Source: Humibacter ginsenosidimutans
GTDB taxonomy: Bacteria > Actinomycetota > Actinomycetes > Actinomycetales > Microbacteriaceae
Assembly (NCBI RefSeq): GCF_007859675.1
Contig: NZ_CP042305.1
Coordinates: 2,356,001 to 2,420,000 of the forward strand
Direction: 5' to 3'
DNA: 64,000 bases
A program made the position numbers and the translations under genes. The notes beneath the pieces are model-generated. The model was not told the DNA's origin, ran no database searches, and was given only the letters and a program-made list of their open reading frames with translations. This document shows, one piece after another, positions 25,616-33,607 of the stretch (position 1 is the stretch's first letter; every line of letters starts with the position of its first letter).

Positions 25616-27007
25616 CAGGCGGGCCGCGACCGGCCATGCTCGCTCCAGCGCGGCGACCGCACGCTCGACCAGTTCGGGCGGATAGGTGATCGGCACCCGC
25701 AGAAAGCGCTCGAACGCGCCGTCGACCCCGAACCGCGGGCCTGCCGTGACGAGCAGCCCCTCGCTTCGCGCGGCGAGCGCCACCTGCGAGCTCACCGGCG
25801 TGCCGATGTTCACCCAGGCGGCGAGACCGCCGGCCACATGCGGAATGTGCCAGTCGGGAAAGGCGGCTCCGAGCATCCGCTCCACCGCGTCGCGACCGGA
25901 GGCGAGCTGGGCGCGACGCTCAGCGAGCACGTCGCCGTAGTGGCCGAAGAGCTCGGCGACGATCAGCTGGTCGAGCACCGGGGTACCGAGGTCCATGTTC
26001 GAGCGCACAGCCTGCAGCCGCCGGATCATCGAGCGCTCAGCGCGGATCCAGCCGACGCGCAGGCCGCCCCACATGGTCTTGCTCGCCGAGCCGATCGTGA
26101 TGACGTGCGCGCCGTTCGCGAACGACGCCAGCGGCGCGTACGCCTCCGGACGGTCGATGTCGAGCTCGGCGGGCGTCTCGTCGGCGATCACGATCGTGCC
26201 CTGGGCCGCTGCCGCGTCGAGGATGCGCCGCCGCACCTTCACCGACATGGAACGTCCCGTCGGGTTCTGGAAGTCGGGCATGAGGTAGGCCAGCGTCGGG
26301 CTCGTGCGGCGCAGCACCGACTCGAACACATCCACATCCCAGCCGTCGACCGTATCGACCGACACCGGGCCGGTCACGAGCCTGGCGCCTGCAGCGACCA
26401 GCGCGTCGTAGGCGTGCGGATACGTCGGCACCTCGATCAGGGCCCTGTCCCCTCGCGAGACCAGGGTGCGCGAGAGCAGCGCGATCGCCTGCTGCGCTCC
26501 GACCGTGACGAGCACCTCGTCAGGGTCGGTGGCGAGGCCGCGAGCCGTGTATCGGCGGGCGATGGCCTCCCGCAGCACCGCAAGGCCCTCGGTGTCGTAG
26601 CCGGGGCCGGGGAGCAGGGCGGGGAGCAGCGAGGATGCCTCGCGCACGGCATCCATCATCACCGTCGGTGCCGCGAGGGCCGCCTTCGTGAAGTCGAGCA
26701 GCGTGCTGTCGAGGGCCGTCGATGCCACGGCACCGCCGGGCAGCGCGGTCTGCGTGCCCGAACCCTGCCTGCTGGTCGCCCAGCCGTCGTCGCGCAGCCG
26801 CTGGTAGGCGGCGGTGATCGTGGTGCGACTGACGCCGAGCCCGGCGGCGAGCTCGCGCTCGGCAGGCAGGCGCACACCGCCGAGCAGGCGGCCGTCCATG
26901 ACGAGCAGCCGAATGCGGTCGGCCAGCGAATGAAAGGCGGGCCCGGTGCCGCGCCACTCGCCGAGCAGGTCGAGCAGGGCACGGGTTGAGATCGACGTCG
27001 ATGCCAC
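25577..27007 (-). CDS. MocR-type GntR/aminotransferase regulator (YczR-like)
   Basis: 476 residues. A GntR winged helix at about 20-90 (RIRLLVMDGRLLGGVRLPAE, GVSRTTITAAYQRL) is fused to a fold-type I aminotransferase domain. PLP-site landmarks are MPDFQNPTGRSM, IVIADETPAELD and the Schiff-base region IGSASKTMWGGLRVGWIR. It is divergent from a YczE family membrane protein with only about 60 bases between starts; in other bacteria the MocR protein YczR controls its yczE neighbour this way. GTG 27007 is the only reasonable start. An ATTGGC/GGCCAAT inverted pair in the gap could be its binding site. The 3' end is duplicated at 23001-23045. Confidence 0.92.
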   Translation of the reverse strand: MASTSISTRALLDLLGEWRGTGPAFHSLADRIRLLVMDGRLLGGVRLPAERELAAGLGVSRTTITAAYQRLRDDGWATSRQGSGTQTALPGGAVASTALDSTLLDFTKAALAAPTVMMDAVREASSLLPALLPGPGYDTEGLAVLREAIARRYTARGLATDPDEVLVTVGAQQAIALLSRTLVSRGDRALIEVPTYPHAYDALVAAGARLVTGPVSVDTVDGWDVDVFESVLRRTSPTLAYLMPDFQNPTGRSMSVKVRRRILDAAAAQGTIVIADETPAELDIDRPEAYAPLASFANGAHVITIGSASKTMWGGLRVGWIRAERSMIRRLQAVRSNMDLGTPVLDQLIVAELFGHYGDVLAERRAQLASGRDAVERMLGAAFPDWHIPHVAGGLAAWVNIGTPVSSQVALAARSEGLLVTAGPRFGVDGAFERFLRVPITYPPELVERAVAALERAWPVAARLRYTEAPPLASVV

Positions 27008-27068
27008 CAGACCACTCTATGCGAATTGGCTATTTATCAGAAGGCCAATCTCCGGTTTGGATACTTCT
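27008..27068. promoter_or_regulatory. MocR/YczE divergent promoter region
   Basis: 61 bases, AT-richer than the surroundings, with an ATTGGC...GGCCAAT inverted pair at about 27024-27048 and GGATAC shortly before the yczE-like ATG. No ribosome site precedes that ATG, so a leaderless message is possible. MocR binding here is inferred from the YczR/YczE precedent. Confidence 0.5.
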
Positions 27069-27872
27069 ATGCAGCCCATCGCCGACACCCCCACGGGAGC
27101 CACCGCCACGGTGTCCGCCGGAACACCGTCGAAGCGGGTTCGCCTGTCGCTGCCGAGCCTCCCGGAGCCTCGTCCCCTCTTCTCGCGGCCCGCCACGCGT
27201 TCGTGGCGTATGGCGCAACTGCTGGTCGGCCTCTTCCTCTACGGCATCGCGATCGCGACCATGATGCAGGCCTCGATCGGCATCGAGCCGTGGGACGTGC
27301 TCGCTCAGGGCATCATGCTGCGCACGGGCATCCCGTTCGGCCTGGTCACCAACCTCATCGGCGCGCTCGTGCTGCTGCTGTGGATCCCGCTGCGGCAGCG
27401 GCCGGGCATCGGCACGGTGCTCAACGTGCTGCTCATCGGGCCGTCTGCACAGTTCGGTCTGTGGGCCATTCCGGAGCCCGGAGCGCTGTGGGGGCGCATC
27501 CTCCTGTTCGCGGGCGGGCTCGTGCTCATCGCGATCGCCTCCGGGCTCTACATCGGAGCCCAGCACGGGCCGGGCCCGCGCGACGGGCTGATGACCGGGC
27601 TGCACGCACGCACCGGCCGCCCGATCTGGCTCGTACGCACCGCCATCGAGGCCAGTGTGCTGCTCATCGGGTGGCTGCTGGGCGGCAACGTCGGCTGGGG
27701 GACGCTCGCCGTCGTCGTGTTCATCGGGCCGCTCGTGCACGTGACGATCCCGCTCTTCGCGCTCCGGGTGGAGCCGGCGGCGAAGGATGCCGACACCCGA
27801 CTCATCGAGTCCGACGCGGCATCCCGCGGCCGCCGGCCGGCCCCCGAGCCCTGGGCTCTTGGCCGCCGCTGA
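27069..27872 (+). CDS. YczE/YyaS/YitT family integral membrane protein
   Basis: 267 residues. A polar N-terminus of about 45 residues is followed by five or six hydrophobic helices with YczE phrases: QLLVGLFLYGIAIATMMQAS, IGIEPWDVLAQG, GIPFGLVTNLIG, and GLYIGAQHGPGPRDGLMTGL. The family function is unknown; a transport role linked to the divergent MocR regulator is usually assumed. ATG 27069 lacks a ribosome site and may begin a leaderless message. It converges on the TipA-like gene with only 16 bases between stops and no hairpin there. Confidence 0.88.
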   Translation: MQPIADTPTGATATVSAGTPSKRVRLSLPSLPEPRPLFSRPATRSWRMAQLLVGLFLYGIAIATMMQASIGIEPWDVLAQGIMLRTGIPFGLVTNLIGALVLLLWIPLRQRPGIGTVLNVLLIGPSAQFGLWAIPEPGALWGRILLFAGGLVLIAIASGLYIGAQHGPGPRDGLMTGLHARTGRPIWLVRTAIEASVLLIGWLLGGNVGWGTLAVVVFIGPLVHVTIPLFALRVEPAAKDADTRLIESDAASRGRRPAPEPWALGRR

Positions 27873-27888
27873 CACGCAGCCAGGCGCG

Positions 27889-28685
27889 CTACAGCTCCCG
27901 CTCCGCGTACACGCGCATCGCGTCGCGCACGAACGTCGCTCCGTCGATGCCGCCGTAATTCGCGGCGAAGCGCTCATCGGCGACGTACATCTCGCCGAGC
28001 CCCACGAAATACACCTTCGCCGGGCGACCGGTCTCACTGCCAGGGGTGCCCGGAATGCTGCCCAGCCAGTCGGCATGACGCCTCGCGAGCGCCTGCGCCT
28101 CCTCGCCGGCAGGGTCGATTCCGCGCCCGGCCGCGTCGATCCAGTCCGCAGCCAGCTCCTCCTGTCGCCGCTTCCACTCGGCGCGCTCCGCTTCGCTCTG
28201 ACCACGCCACCACGCGTCGCTCTTCGCGTACGCGCTCTTCCCCAGCGCTGCTCGACCTCCTGCTTGTATTGCGTGTGGTCGAAGCCGTCCAATGCCGTCT
28301 CGGCCATGATCGGTTCTCCTTTCTCCAATGCGTCGATGGTGGATGCCACGGATGCCGCCTGCCGCGCCAGTCGCTCCTGCTCACTGCGCAGCCACGTCAG
28401 GTGGTGACGCAGCGCCGCCGACTCGTCTTGTTCGCGGTCCATCACGGCCGCGATGTCCGTCAGTCCGAGCCCGAGGTCGCGCAGCAGCAAGATGCGCTGC
28501 AACCGCACAACGGATCGCTCGTCGTAGTAGCGGTATCCGTTGTCACCGACGCGGCTCGGCTTCAGCAAGCCGATGTCGTCGTAGTGCCGCAAGGTACGGC
28601 TCGTCGTGCCGGCCAGGCGTGCGAGCTGCTGAATGGAGCGCTCGACGCCCGGCGCAGCATCCGGGTCACCCGTGTCATCCGTCAT
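27889..28685 (-). pseudogene. TipA-like MerR regulator with TipAS domain, single-base frameshift
   Basis: A MerR helix-turn-helix (residues about 15-85: QQLARLAGTTSRTLRHYDDI, GYRYYDERSVVRLQRIL) is followed by a TipAS drug-binding domain. The frame breaks after EVEQRWG near the CCCC run at 28240-28243; restoring one base gives a continuous domain (KSAYAKSDAWWRGQSEAERA ... VYFVGLGEMYVADERFAANY ... VYAEREL-stop) ending at 27889. The repaired length is 265 residues, normal for TipA-like proteins that bind thiopeptides or other drugs and activate their own promoter. It could be a true mutation or a sequencing error. It has its own MerR-type promoter at 28693-28723. Confidence 0.85.
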
Positions 28686-28692
28686 GACTTCG

Positions 28693-28723
28693 ACGGTAGA
28701 GGTTGACGTTACGTCAATGTCAA
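28693..28723 (-). promoter_or_regulatory. MerR-type promoter of the TipA-like gene, leaderless
   Basis: On the minus strand: -35 TTGACA (28723-28718), a 19-base spacer holding the palindrome TTGACGT-A-ACGTCAA, then -10 TACCGT (28698-28693). The over-long 19-base spacer with a dyad is the classic layout activated by MerR-family proteins through DNA untwisting. The ATG at 28685 lies 7 bases past the -10, so the message should start at or near the start codon. Confidence 0.8.
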
Positions 28724-29668
28724 GCGGTCGTCGCGGTGCGGAACACCGGCCACGCGACCTCGGTGCGCCAGGCCTCGGAATCGGCGGTCTGAAGCCGCGA
28801 GACGAGGAAGTCCTCGCGGATCGCCCCAGCGACTCCGATCGCCCTCGCCGCGACGAACGATCCGAGCTCGGCATAGGCCGTGTCGAGGTCGTCGTGCGTG
28901 CCGGCGTGCACGAGCACCGCCCACTCGCCGCCCGGCACCTCGTACCACTCGGCCCGGCCCGGCACCGGAGCCCCCAGCACCAGAGCCCGATCCTCCGGCC
29001 GGGCGCCCGGCTCGGTGCTCTGCCCGAACGGAACGAACGCCACCAGCTCACCCGCGTCCGTCTCGAACACGTCCTCGAAGAAGAGGGCCCCGGGAACACC
29101 GGGTTCACCGAGCCCGAGCTGTTCCCCCGTGGCGAGAATCTCGTTGACGGCGCCGGCGACGAACGCCAACCCGTCGGCGAGCGAGACTCGGCCGCTGATC
29201 GCCAGAGCTCGCATGGGAGTCGTCGCTCGGAACTCGATCGGGCGCTCCCCCTCGTTTCACGGGCTGAAGCAGCGTGCGCAGGGATGTCACGGCCGAGCGC
29301 GTCTGCGCGAGCTGCTCCTCCATGCGCGAGAGGTGTTCGGCGATGGCGGCATTCCTCGCCGCGACGTCGGGCGCAGACACCACGTCGCGCACGGCGTCGA
29401 TCGGCATGTCGAGGTCGCGAAGGCGGCGCACGACCTGAGCGACGGGCACCTGCTCGGTGCTGTACCTGCGGTATCCGCTGTCCGGATCGATCGCAGCCGG
29501 CGTGAGCACCCCCACGTCGTGGTAGTACCGCAACGCCTTGACCGTGAGATGCGTCATGCGGGAGAAGTCGCCGATGGAGACGAGGGTGTGCGCCACGTCC
29601 ACGATCCTCGCATCCGCGGACCGTCCGCCCATCAAGCCGGTGCGCGGCACGGTACGCGTCTCGCTCAT
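28720..29668 (-). pseudogene. MerR regulator with GyrI-like effector domain, single-base frameshift
   Basis: The MerR DNA-binding domain (IGDFSRMTHLTVKALRYYHD, GYRRYSTEQVPVAQVVRRL) and coiled coil run to LRTLLQPV; an extra A in the TTT run (+ strand 29255-29257) then breaks the frame. Removing it gives NEGERPIEFRATTP and a full GyrI-like small-molecule domain (ISGRVSLADGLAFVAGAVNE ... TATTA-stop), 315 residues in all. It resembles BmrR/GyrI-type drug sensors. Its ATG overlaps the stop of the upstream MFS gene (ATGA), so it is the second gene of an exporter-sensor operon. Its 3' end overlaps the -35 of the TipA-like promoter. Confidence 0.85.
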
Positions 29669-31135
29669 CGAACCTCACCCCTCGCACGCCCGCCGCGCGG
29701 AAGCAGGAACGTGAGCACGATGGCCGCCGCCGCGACGATCGCGAGCGGCTCAAGGCTCGCGGCGAAGGCATCCGCCACGTTCGACCCGCGCGGCGCCGCC
29801 GTCGAGCCGAGCGCACCGAAGAACACCGTGCCCACGATGGCGACGCCGAGGGAGCCTCCCACCTGCTGCATGGTGGAGAGCGCACCGGAGACGACCCCGG
29901 CGTCCTCGGCGTTCGCCGTGCCCAGCACGAGACTCGTCGACGGCGGGATGCTCAGACCCTGGGCAGCACCGCAGAACACCAGTCCCACGAGCACCCAGCC
30001 CACGCTTGCACCGGTCGATGCCACGATCGCGAGCGCTGCGAAGCCGAGCAGGTTCGCGACGCTTCCGAGCACCAGCACCAATCGCCCCAGGCGCGCGACC
30101 AGACGAGGCACGAGCGCGACCGCGACGAAGTACGGGATGGCGAGGCCGAGAAACACGGTTCCGGACTCGAGCGCCGTCAGGTTGCGACCGAGCTGCAGGT
30201 ACATCGTCAACACCACGTAGAACGACGCCTGTCCGCACCAGAACACGAGCTGCCACATGAGACCCCAGCGGAAGGCCGGGGTGCGGAGCAGGAGCTGAGG
30301 GAAGAGCGGCTCCCCGCCGCGCGACTCCAGCCGACGCTGCTGAGCGAAGAAGGCGGCGACCAGGATCGGGACGAGCGCGAAGCAGACCCAGATCCACGGC
30401 GCCCACCCGCTGTCGCGCCCCTCGACCAGCGGCAGAACGAGCGCCACGATCGCCGCGGTCATCAGCACGACACCCCAGACGTCGACCCGCTTGGCGATCC
30501 CCCCTGGTCGCCGGCACGACGAACGGGGTCAGCACGAGAGCGAGGATGCCGACGGGCACGTTGATCGCGAAGATCGAACGCCACCCGAGTCCCCAGACGT
30601 CGGCACCGACGAGAAGCCCTCCGATGATCTGGCCCGCGGCCGCTCCGATGCCGAGCACGGCGGCATACAGGCCGACGGCCCTCGCTCTCGACTGGCCGTG
30701 GAAGACCGATCCGATCATCGCCATCACGCTCGTGGTGACGAAGGCCGATGCGATCCCCTGCACGAATCGTCCGATGACGAGCACCTCGGCATTCGACGCC
30801 GCCGCGCAGAGCACCGAGGCGGCCACGAAGACGGCGATGCCGATCACGAACGCTCTCCGCCGCCCGAACCTGTCGCCGATCCGCGCAGCGGTGAGCAGGG
30901 CTGCGGCGGTGCCGAGCGAGAAGGCCGCGATGAACCACTCGACGGCGCTCTCGCTCGCGTGCAGTTCCGCCTGCATCGAGGGAAGCGCCACGTTGACGAT
31001 GAAGAAGTCGATGGCCGTGATGAACGTGCCGATGAGCAGGGCGCTCAGCGCGCGCCACGGTGGCCGCGTCGCGGCGTCCTCGTCGGCGGTCGTGGCCGCC
31101 GTTGTCGGTTCTGTGACCGTGTCATGAGTTGTCAT
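29665..31135 (-). pseudogene. MFS drug exporter (DHA2 type), single-base frameshift
   Basis: The N-terminal half has helices and MFS signatures (SALLIGTFITAIDFFIVNVA, GDRFGRRRAFVIG, GRFVQGIASAFVTTSVMAM) up to VVPATRG. There a C6 run on the + strand (30499-30504) is one base too long; removing it restores IAKRVDVWGVVLMTAAIVAL and the remaining helices through to RGEVR-stop, 489 residues, normal for 14-helix DHA2 exporters. As given, the frame ends in a nonsense C-terminus. It is followed by an overlapping MerR-GyrI gene that should sense the exported compound. Promoter and start-codon palindrome are described separately. Confidence 0.85.
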
Positions 31136-31140
31136 GACAC
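31119..31140. promoter_or_regulatory. Perfect palindrome over the MFS start codon
   Basis: 9-bp arms GTGTCATGA and TCATGACAC with a 4-base spacer (GTTG on the + strand). It overlaps the exporter ATG at 31135, and if transcription starts there it would sit at the 5' end of the message. It could be an operator or an RNA hairpin that hides the start. Confidence 0.6.
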
Positions 31141-31141
31141 T

Positions 31142-31172
31142 GTTCTCGCGCCTCCCCCGACGGGAGAGTCAA
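31142..31172 (-). promoter_or_regulatory. MerR-type promoter of the MFS/MerR-GyrI operon
   Basis: Minus strand: -35 TTGACT (31172-31167), a 19-base spacer starting with the dyad CTCCC-GTCGG-GGGAG, -10 GAGAAC (31147-31142, weak), then 6 bases to the ATG. The spacer length and dyad match MerR-controlled promoters, fitting autoregulation by the MerR-GyrI product. Confidence 0.65.
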
Positions 31173-31274
31173 CACGCTCGGCCGCTTCGGTCGCCACGTC
31201 GACGCTGACAGCGCATTCCCGGGGAATCCGGATGCCGTGCACCGACTTCGTGCGACGGTGTTGCGCGAATCAGA

Positions 31275-31316
31275 AACGCGATATATCGTGTTTGAAGAAG
31301 TCGCGATATATCGTGA
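31275..31316. promoter_or_regulatory. Two operator copies upstream of the DUF4097-PadR operon
   Basis: Two near-palindromes share CGCGATATATCGTG (31277-31290 and 31302-31315), with the perfect core CGATATATCG in each, 25 bp apart. They lie 97-138 bases upstream of the DUF4097 start. AT-rich dyads of this kind are typical of PadR-like regulators, and a PadR gene is the second gene of the operon. Confidence 0.75.
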
Positions 31317-31412
31317 GTTGGATCACACGGCGCGCGGCACCCCAGACATCGAATCAAAGCTGCCACGTCGACCGCGAGGTCGGGAATGGCGGCAGGCAGG
31401 AAAGGCACGAAC

Positions 31413-32285
31413 ATGGCACAGGAACGCTGGATCGTGAACCCGGGCGACAGCAAGACCATCGACTTCGAGGTCGTGCGCAAGCTCAAGGTGAGCCTCATCG
31501 CGGGGCGAGTGGATGTCATCGGTCACGATGAGCGCACCGCCCGAGTCGAGGTGAGCAACGTGACGGGCAAGGAGCTGAAGGTCACCATCGACGGCGACAC
31601 GCTCGAGGTGGACCACCCGCAGTGGCGGTGGGACAACTTCATCGACGTGTTCCGCTCCTGGCGAGGCAGGGCCGGCGCGGACGTGACCATCCTGGTGCCG
31701 CGCGACGTGGAACTGAAGCTCGGCGTCGTCTCCGCCGTCGCGCTCGTGAGCGGGCTCGTCACCGACGCCAAGCTCAGCACCGTGAGCGGGGAGATCACCA
31801 CCGACGGCATCGTCGGCGACCTCGACCTCAACACGGTCAGCGGTGAGTTGACCGCCCGCGACCACCGCGGCGAGGTCTTCGCGCACACCGTCTCCGGCGA
31901 CATCACGGTCTCGGGCAGCGTCACCAAGCTCGGCGTCGACAGCGTCAGCGCCAACATCTATCTCGACCTGTTCGGCACACCGTTCGAGGTGAAGTCCAAC
32001 TCCGTGTCGGGCGACCTCACCATGCGCCTCGATGAGAACGTGGGCGTTCGCTACCGCATCAACACGGTCAGCGGCGTCGCCCACCTCGACGGCACCACCG
32101 TCATCAAGGGCTCCATGGGCAAGACCTACACGAGCCAGAGCGGCTCGCTCGACGGCAAATGGCTCGACGTGTCGTCCAGCTCCGTCTCCGGCAACATCTC
32201 GGTGGTGCGCAGACAGCCGAGCACCTCCACGAGTGCACAGGCGACGGATGCCCCCGCGACCGACACAGCAGAAGGCGCCGAATGA
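31413..32285 (+). CDS. DUF4097 family beta-strand repeat protein
   Basis: 290 residues. After an N-terminal beta-sandwich start (VRKLKVSLIAGRVDVIGHDE) comes a regular series of about 20-residue repeats with TVSG/SVSG turns (STVSGEITTDG, NTVSGELTARD, HTVSGDITVSG, NSVSGDLTMRL, NTVSGVAHLDG, SSVSGNISVV), which should fold as a beta-solenoid. No catalytic motif or membrane helix is seen; the role of DUF4097 is unknown. ATG 31413 was chosen because AGGAAAGG lies 7 bases upstream. Its stop overlaps the PadR ATG, so the two are co-translated, a pairing seen in other actinobacteria. Confidence 0.9.
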   Translation: MAQERWIVNPGDSKTIDFEVVRKLKVSLIAGRVDVIGHDERTARVEVSNVTGKELKVTIDGDTLEVDHPQWRWDNFIDVFRSWRGRAGADVTILVPRDVELKLGVVSAVALVSGLVTDAKLSTVSGEITTDGIVGDLDLNTVSGELTARDHRGEVFAHTVSGDITVSGSVTKLGVDSVSANIYLDLFGTPFEVKSNSVSGDLTMRLDENVGVRYRINTVSGVAHLDGTTVIKGSMGKTYTSQSGSLDGKWLDVSSSSVSGNISVVRRQPSTSTSAQATDAPATDTAEGAE

Positions 32286-32929
32286 CCCCCGCGGTGTTCT
32301 CGCACGGCCGTCTGAGGCTCTACCTTCTCAGCCTGCTCGACGAGCGGCCCATGCACGGCTATGAGCTGATCCAGGCGCTGAGCGACCGCTTCGGCGGCAC
32401 GTACAGCCCCAGCGCCGGAACCATCTATCCGCGGTTGTCGAAGCTCGAAGAGGAAGGGCTCGTGACCAAGACGACCGAGGGCCGGAAGACGGTGTACTCG
32501 ATCACGGACGCGGGGCGGGCGGAGTTGCGGGCACGGGCATCCGAGCTCGACGACATCGAGAACGAGGTCACCGACTCCCTGCGACGCATGGCAGACGAGG
32601 TGAGGGCCGGCGTGAACCAGGCCATGAAGAGCCTGCGCGCAGATCTCGCCGCTGCCGCCCGCGAGGCGAAGCGCGAGGCGCGCGAGGCGAAGACCGCAGG
32701 CGCGACCGCTTCGGGCACGACGGCTCAAGGCTTCGCACCCGACCCCCGCGCCGAGTCACGACTGGCGTTGCGCGAGGCCGAGATCGTGCTCAACGAGTTC
32801 CGTCAGCAGGTGCGTGCGGATCTGCGCACGGCCACGATGCACGACGGAATCCCGGATGCCGTCGTCGAGCACCTGCGCAGCGACCTCGCCAGGGTACGCG
32901 CCGACCTTCTCGCCCGGCTGTCGCGCTGA
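32282..32929 (+). CDS. PadR family transcriptional regulator with coiled-coil C-terminus
   Basis: 215 residues. The winged helix covers about 8-90 (LRLYLLSLLDERPMHGYELI, YSPSAGTIYPRLSKLEEEGL, GRKTVYSITDAGR). A long Ala/Glu/Arg helix follows (AAAAREAKREAREAKTA), then ALREAEIVLNEFRQQVRAD. It is the second gene of the operon, overlapping the DUF4097 stop as ATGA. It is likely to repress its own operon at the two CGATATATCG sites. A large inverted repeat lies just downstream. Confidence 0.92.
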   Translation: MTPAVFSHGRLRLYLLSLLDERPMHGYELIQALSDRFGGTYSPSAGTIYPRLSKLEEEGLVTKTTEGRKTVYSITDAGRAELRARASELDDIENEVTDSLRRMADEVRAGVNQAMKSLRADLAAAAREAKREAREAKTAGATASGTTAQGFAPDPRAESRLALREAEIVLNEFRQQVRADLRTATMHDGIPDAVVEHLRSDLARVRADLLARLSR

Positions 32930-32971
32930 GCGATTCCGCAGGCCCCGGAGCACGCCGAAGGCGCGCACAAA

Positions 32972-33081
32972 GCCCCGTGGGTCGAGGAGCACGCCGGCGC
33001 GCGTCTCGAAACCCGGCATACCCGCGGCCAGGGTTCCGAGACGCCCCGCTGCGCGGTGCTCCTCAACCCACGGGACGGGGC
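32972..33081. repeat. 110-base imperfect inverted repeat after the PadR gene
   Basis: Left arm GCCCCGTGGGTCGAGGAGCA... pairs with right arm ...TGCTCCTCAACCCACGGG, and GCGTCTCGAAACCC with GGGTTCCGAGACGC, leaving a loop of about 15 bases. The CTCGAAACC/CTCCTCAACC wording recalls a dispersed intergenic palindrome I remember from Microbacteriaceae genomes. It may end transcription of the PadR operon. Confidence 0.7.
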
Positions 33082-33179
33082 TCGGCGGCGCACCGCCACT
33101 CCCCGCGGGGGCACCGGATGCCCTGCGCGTCGTCATCGCGTGCGTCACGCGTTCGTCGCGACTCCTCGGCCCACGCTGT

Positions 33180-33431
33180 TCAAGCTGCCCTGCCGGTCTC
33201 GGTCACGGTTCCGTCGGAGCAGCGCAGAAAGACGTGCCCCTCCGACTTCTCCGCGTCGTGAGCGGCGAGCGGCTGCCCGCAGAGCGGGCACGCCGTGCTG
33301 TGCGGCGGCTCGACGTCGTAAGGGCCGCGCGGAGCTGGCCCCAACACCGGGACCAGCTTGCCGTCCAGCCACTCGACCGCCTGAGTCAGACCGTGTGCGT
33401 GGACCGTGTCGCCACCTGTGTTCCGTGGCAT
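33180..33431 (-). CDS. Small putative zinc-ribbon protein
   Basis: 83 residues. An N-terminal segment VEWLDGKLVPVLGPAPRGPY is followed by CPLCGQPLAAHDAEKSEGHV and FLRC, a CxxC...H...C pattern that could bind one zinc ion. Similar short proteins with '(W)LDGKLVPVLGPA..GPY' and a CPxC motif occur in Microbacteriaceae, as I recall. Function unknown; a nucleic-acid or protein-contact role is only a guess. ATG 33431 has GAAGAA upstream; a longer frame to 33512 exists but its sequence is not convincing. It diverges from the APC permease. Confidence 0.7.
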   Translation of the reverse strand: MPRNTGGDTVHAHGLTQAVEWLDGKLVPVLGPAPRGPYDVEPPHSTACPLCGQPLAAHDAEKSEGHVFLRCSDGTVTETGRAA

Positions 33432-33568
33432 TTCTTCAGGGTAGATCCGCGCCCCCGCCGCGGCGGACGGATCGCGTGGATTCCATGCCTGACGGCGCAT
33501 TTCGTCCGCCAAACTGCGCGCTCGTCGCGACTGTGCTGTGCGTTGTCTTCACAGCCGCACGCGCCGAC

Positions 33569-33607
33569 TTGACAGGCAAAAGGCAGGTAGTAGTGTCGTC
33601 CCTCGTG
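33569..33607 (+). promoter_or_regulatory. Promoter of the APC permease, leaderless
   Basis: TTGACA (33569-33574), 16-base spacer, TAGTGT (33591-33596), then 8 bases to GTG 33605. The consensus -35 and the start codon lying where transcription should begin indicate a leaderless message and fix the start at 33605 rather than at the GTG within the -10 (33593). Confidence 0.7.

Noticed and set aside
27030..29885. 951-codon minus-strand frame spanning YczE antisense, TipA-like and MerR regions
   Set aside because: It is a patchwork of three reading frames joined by frameshifts; only residues from the TipA-like N-terminus are real.
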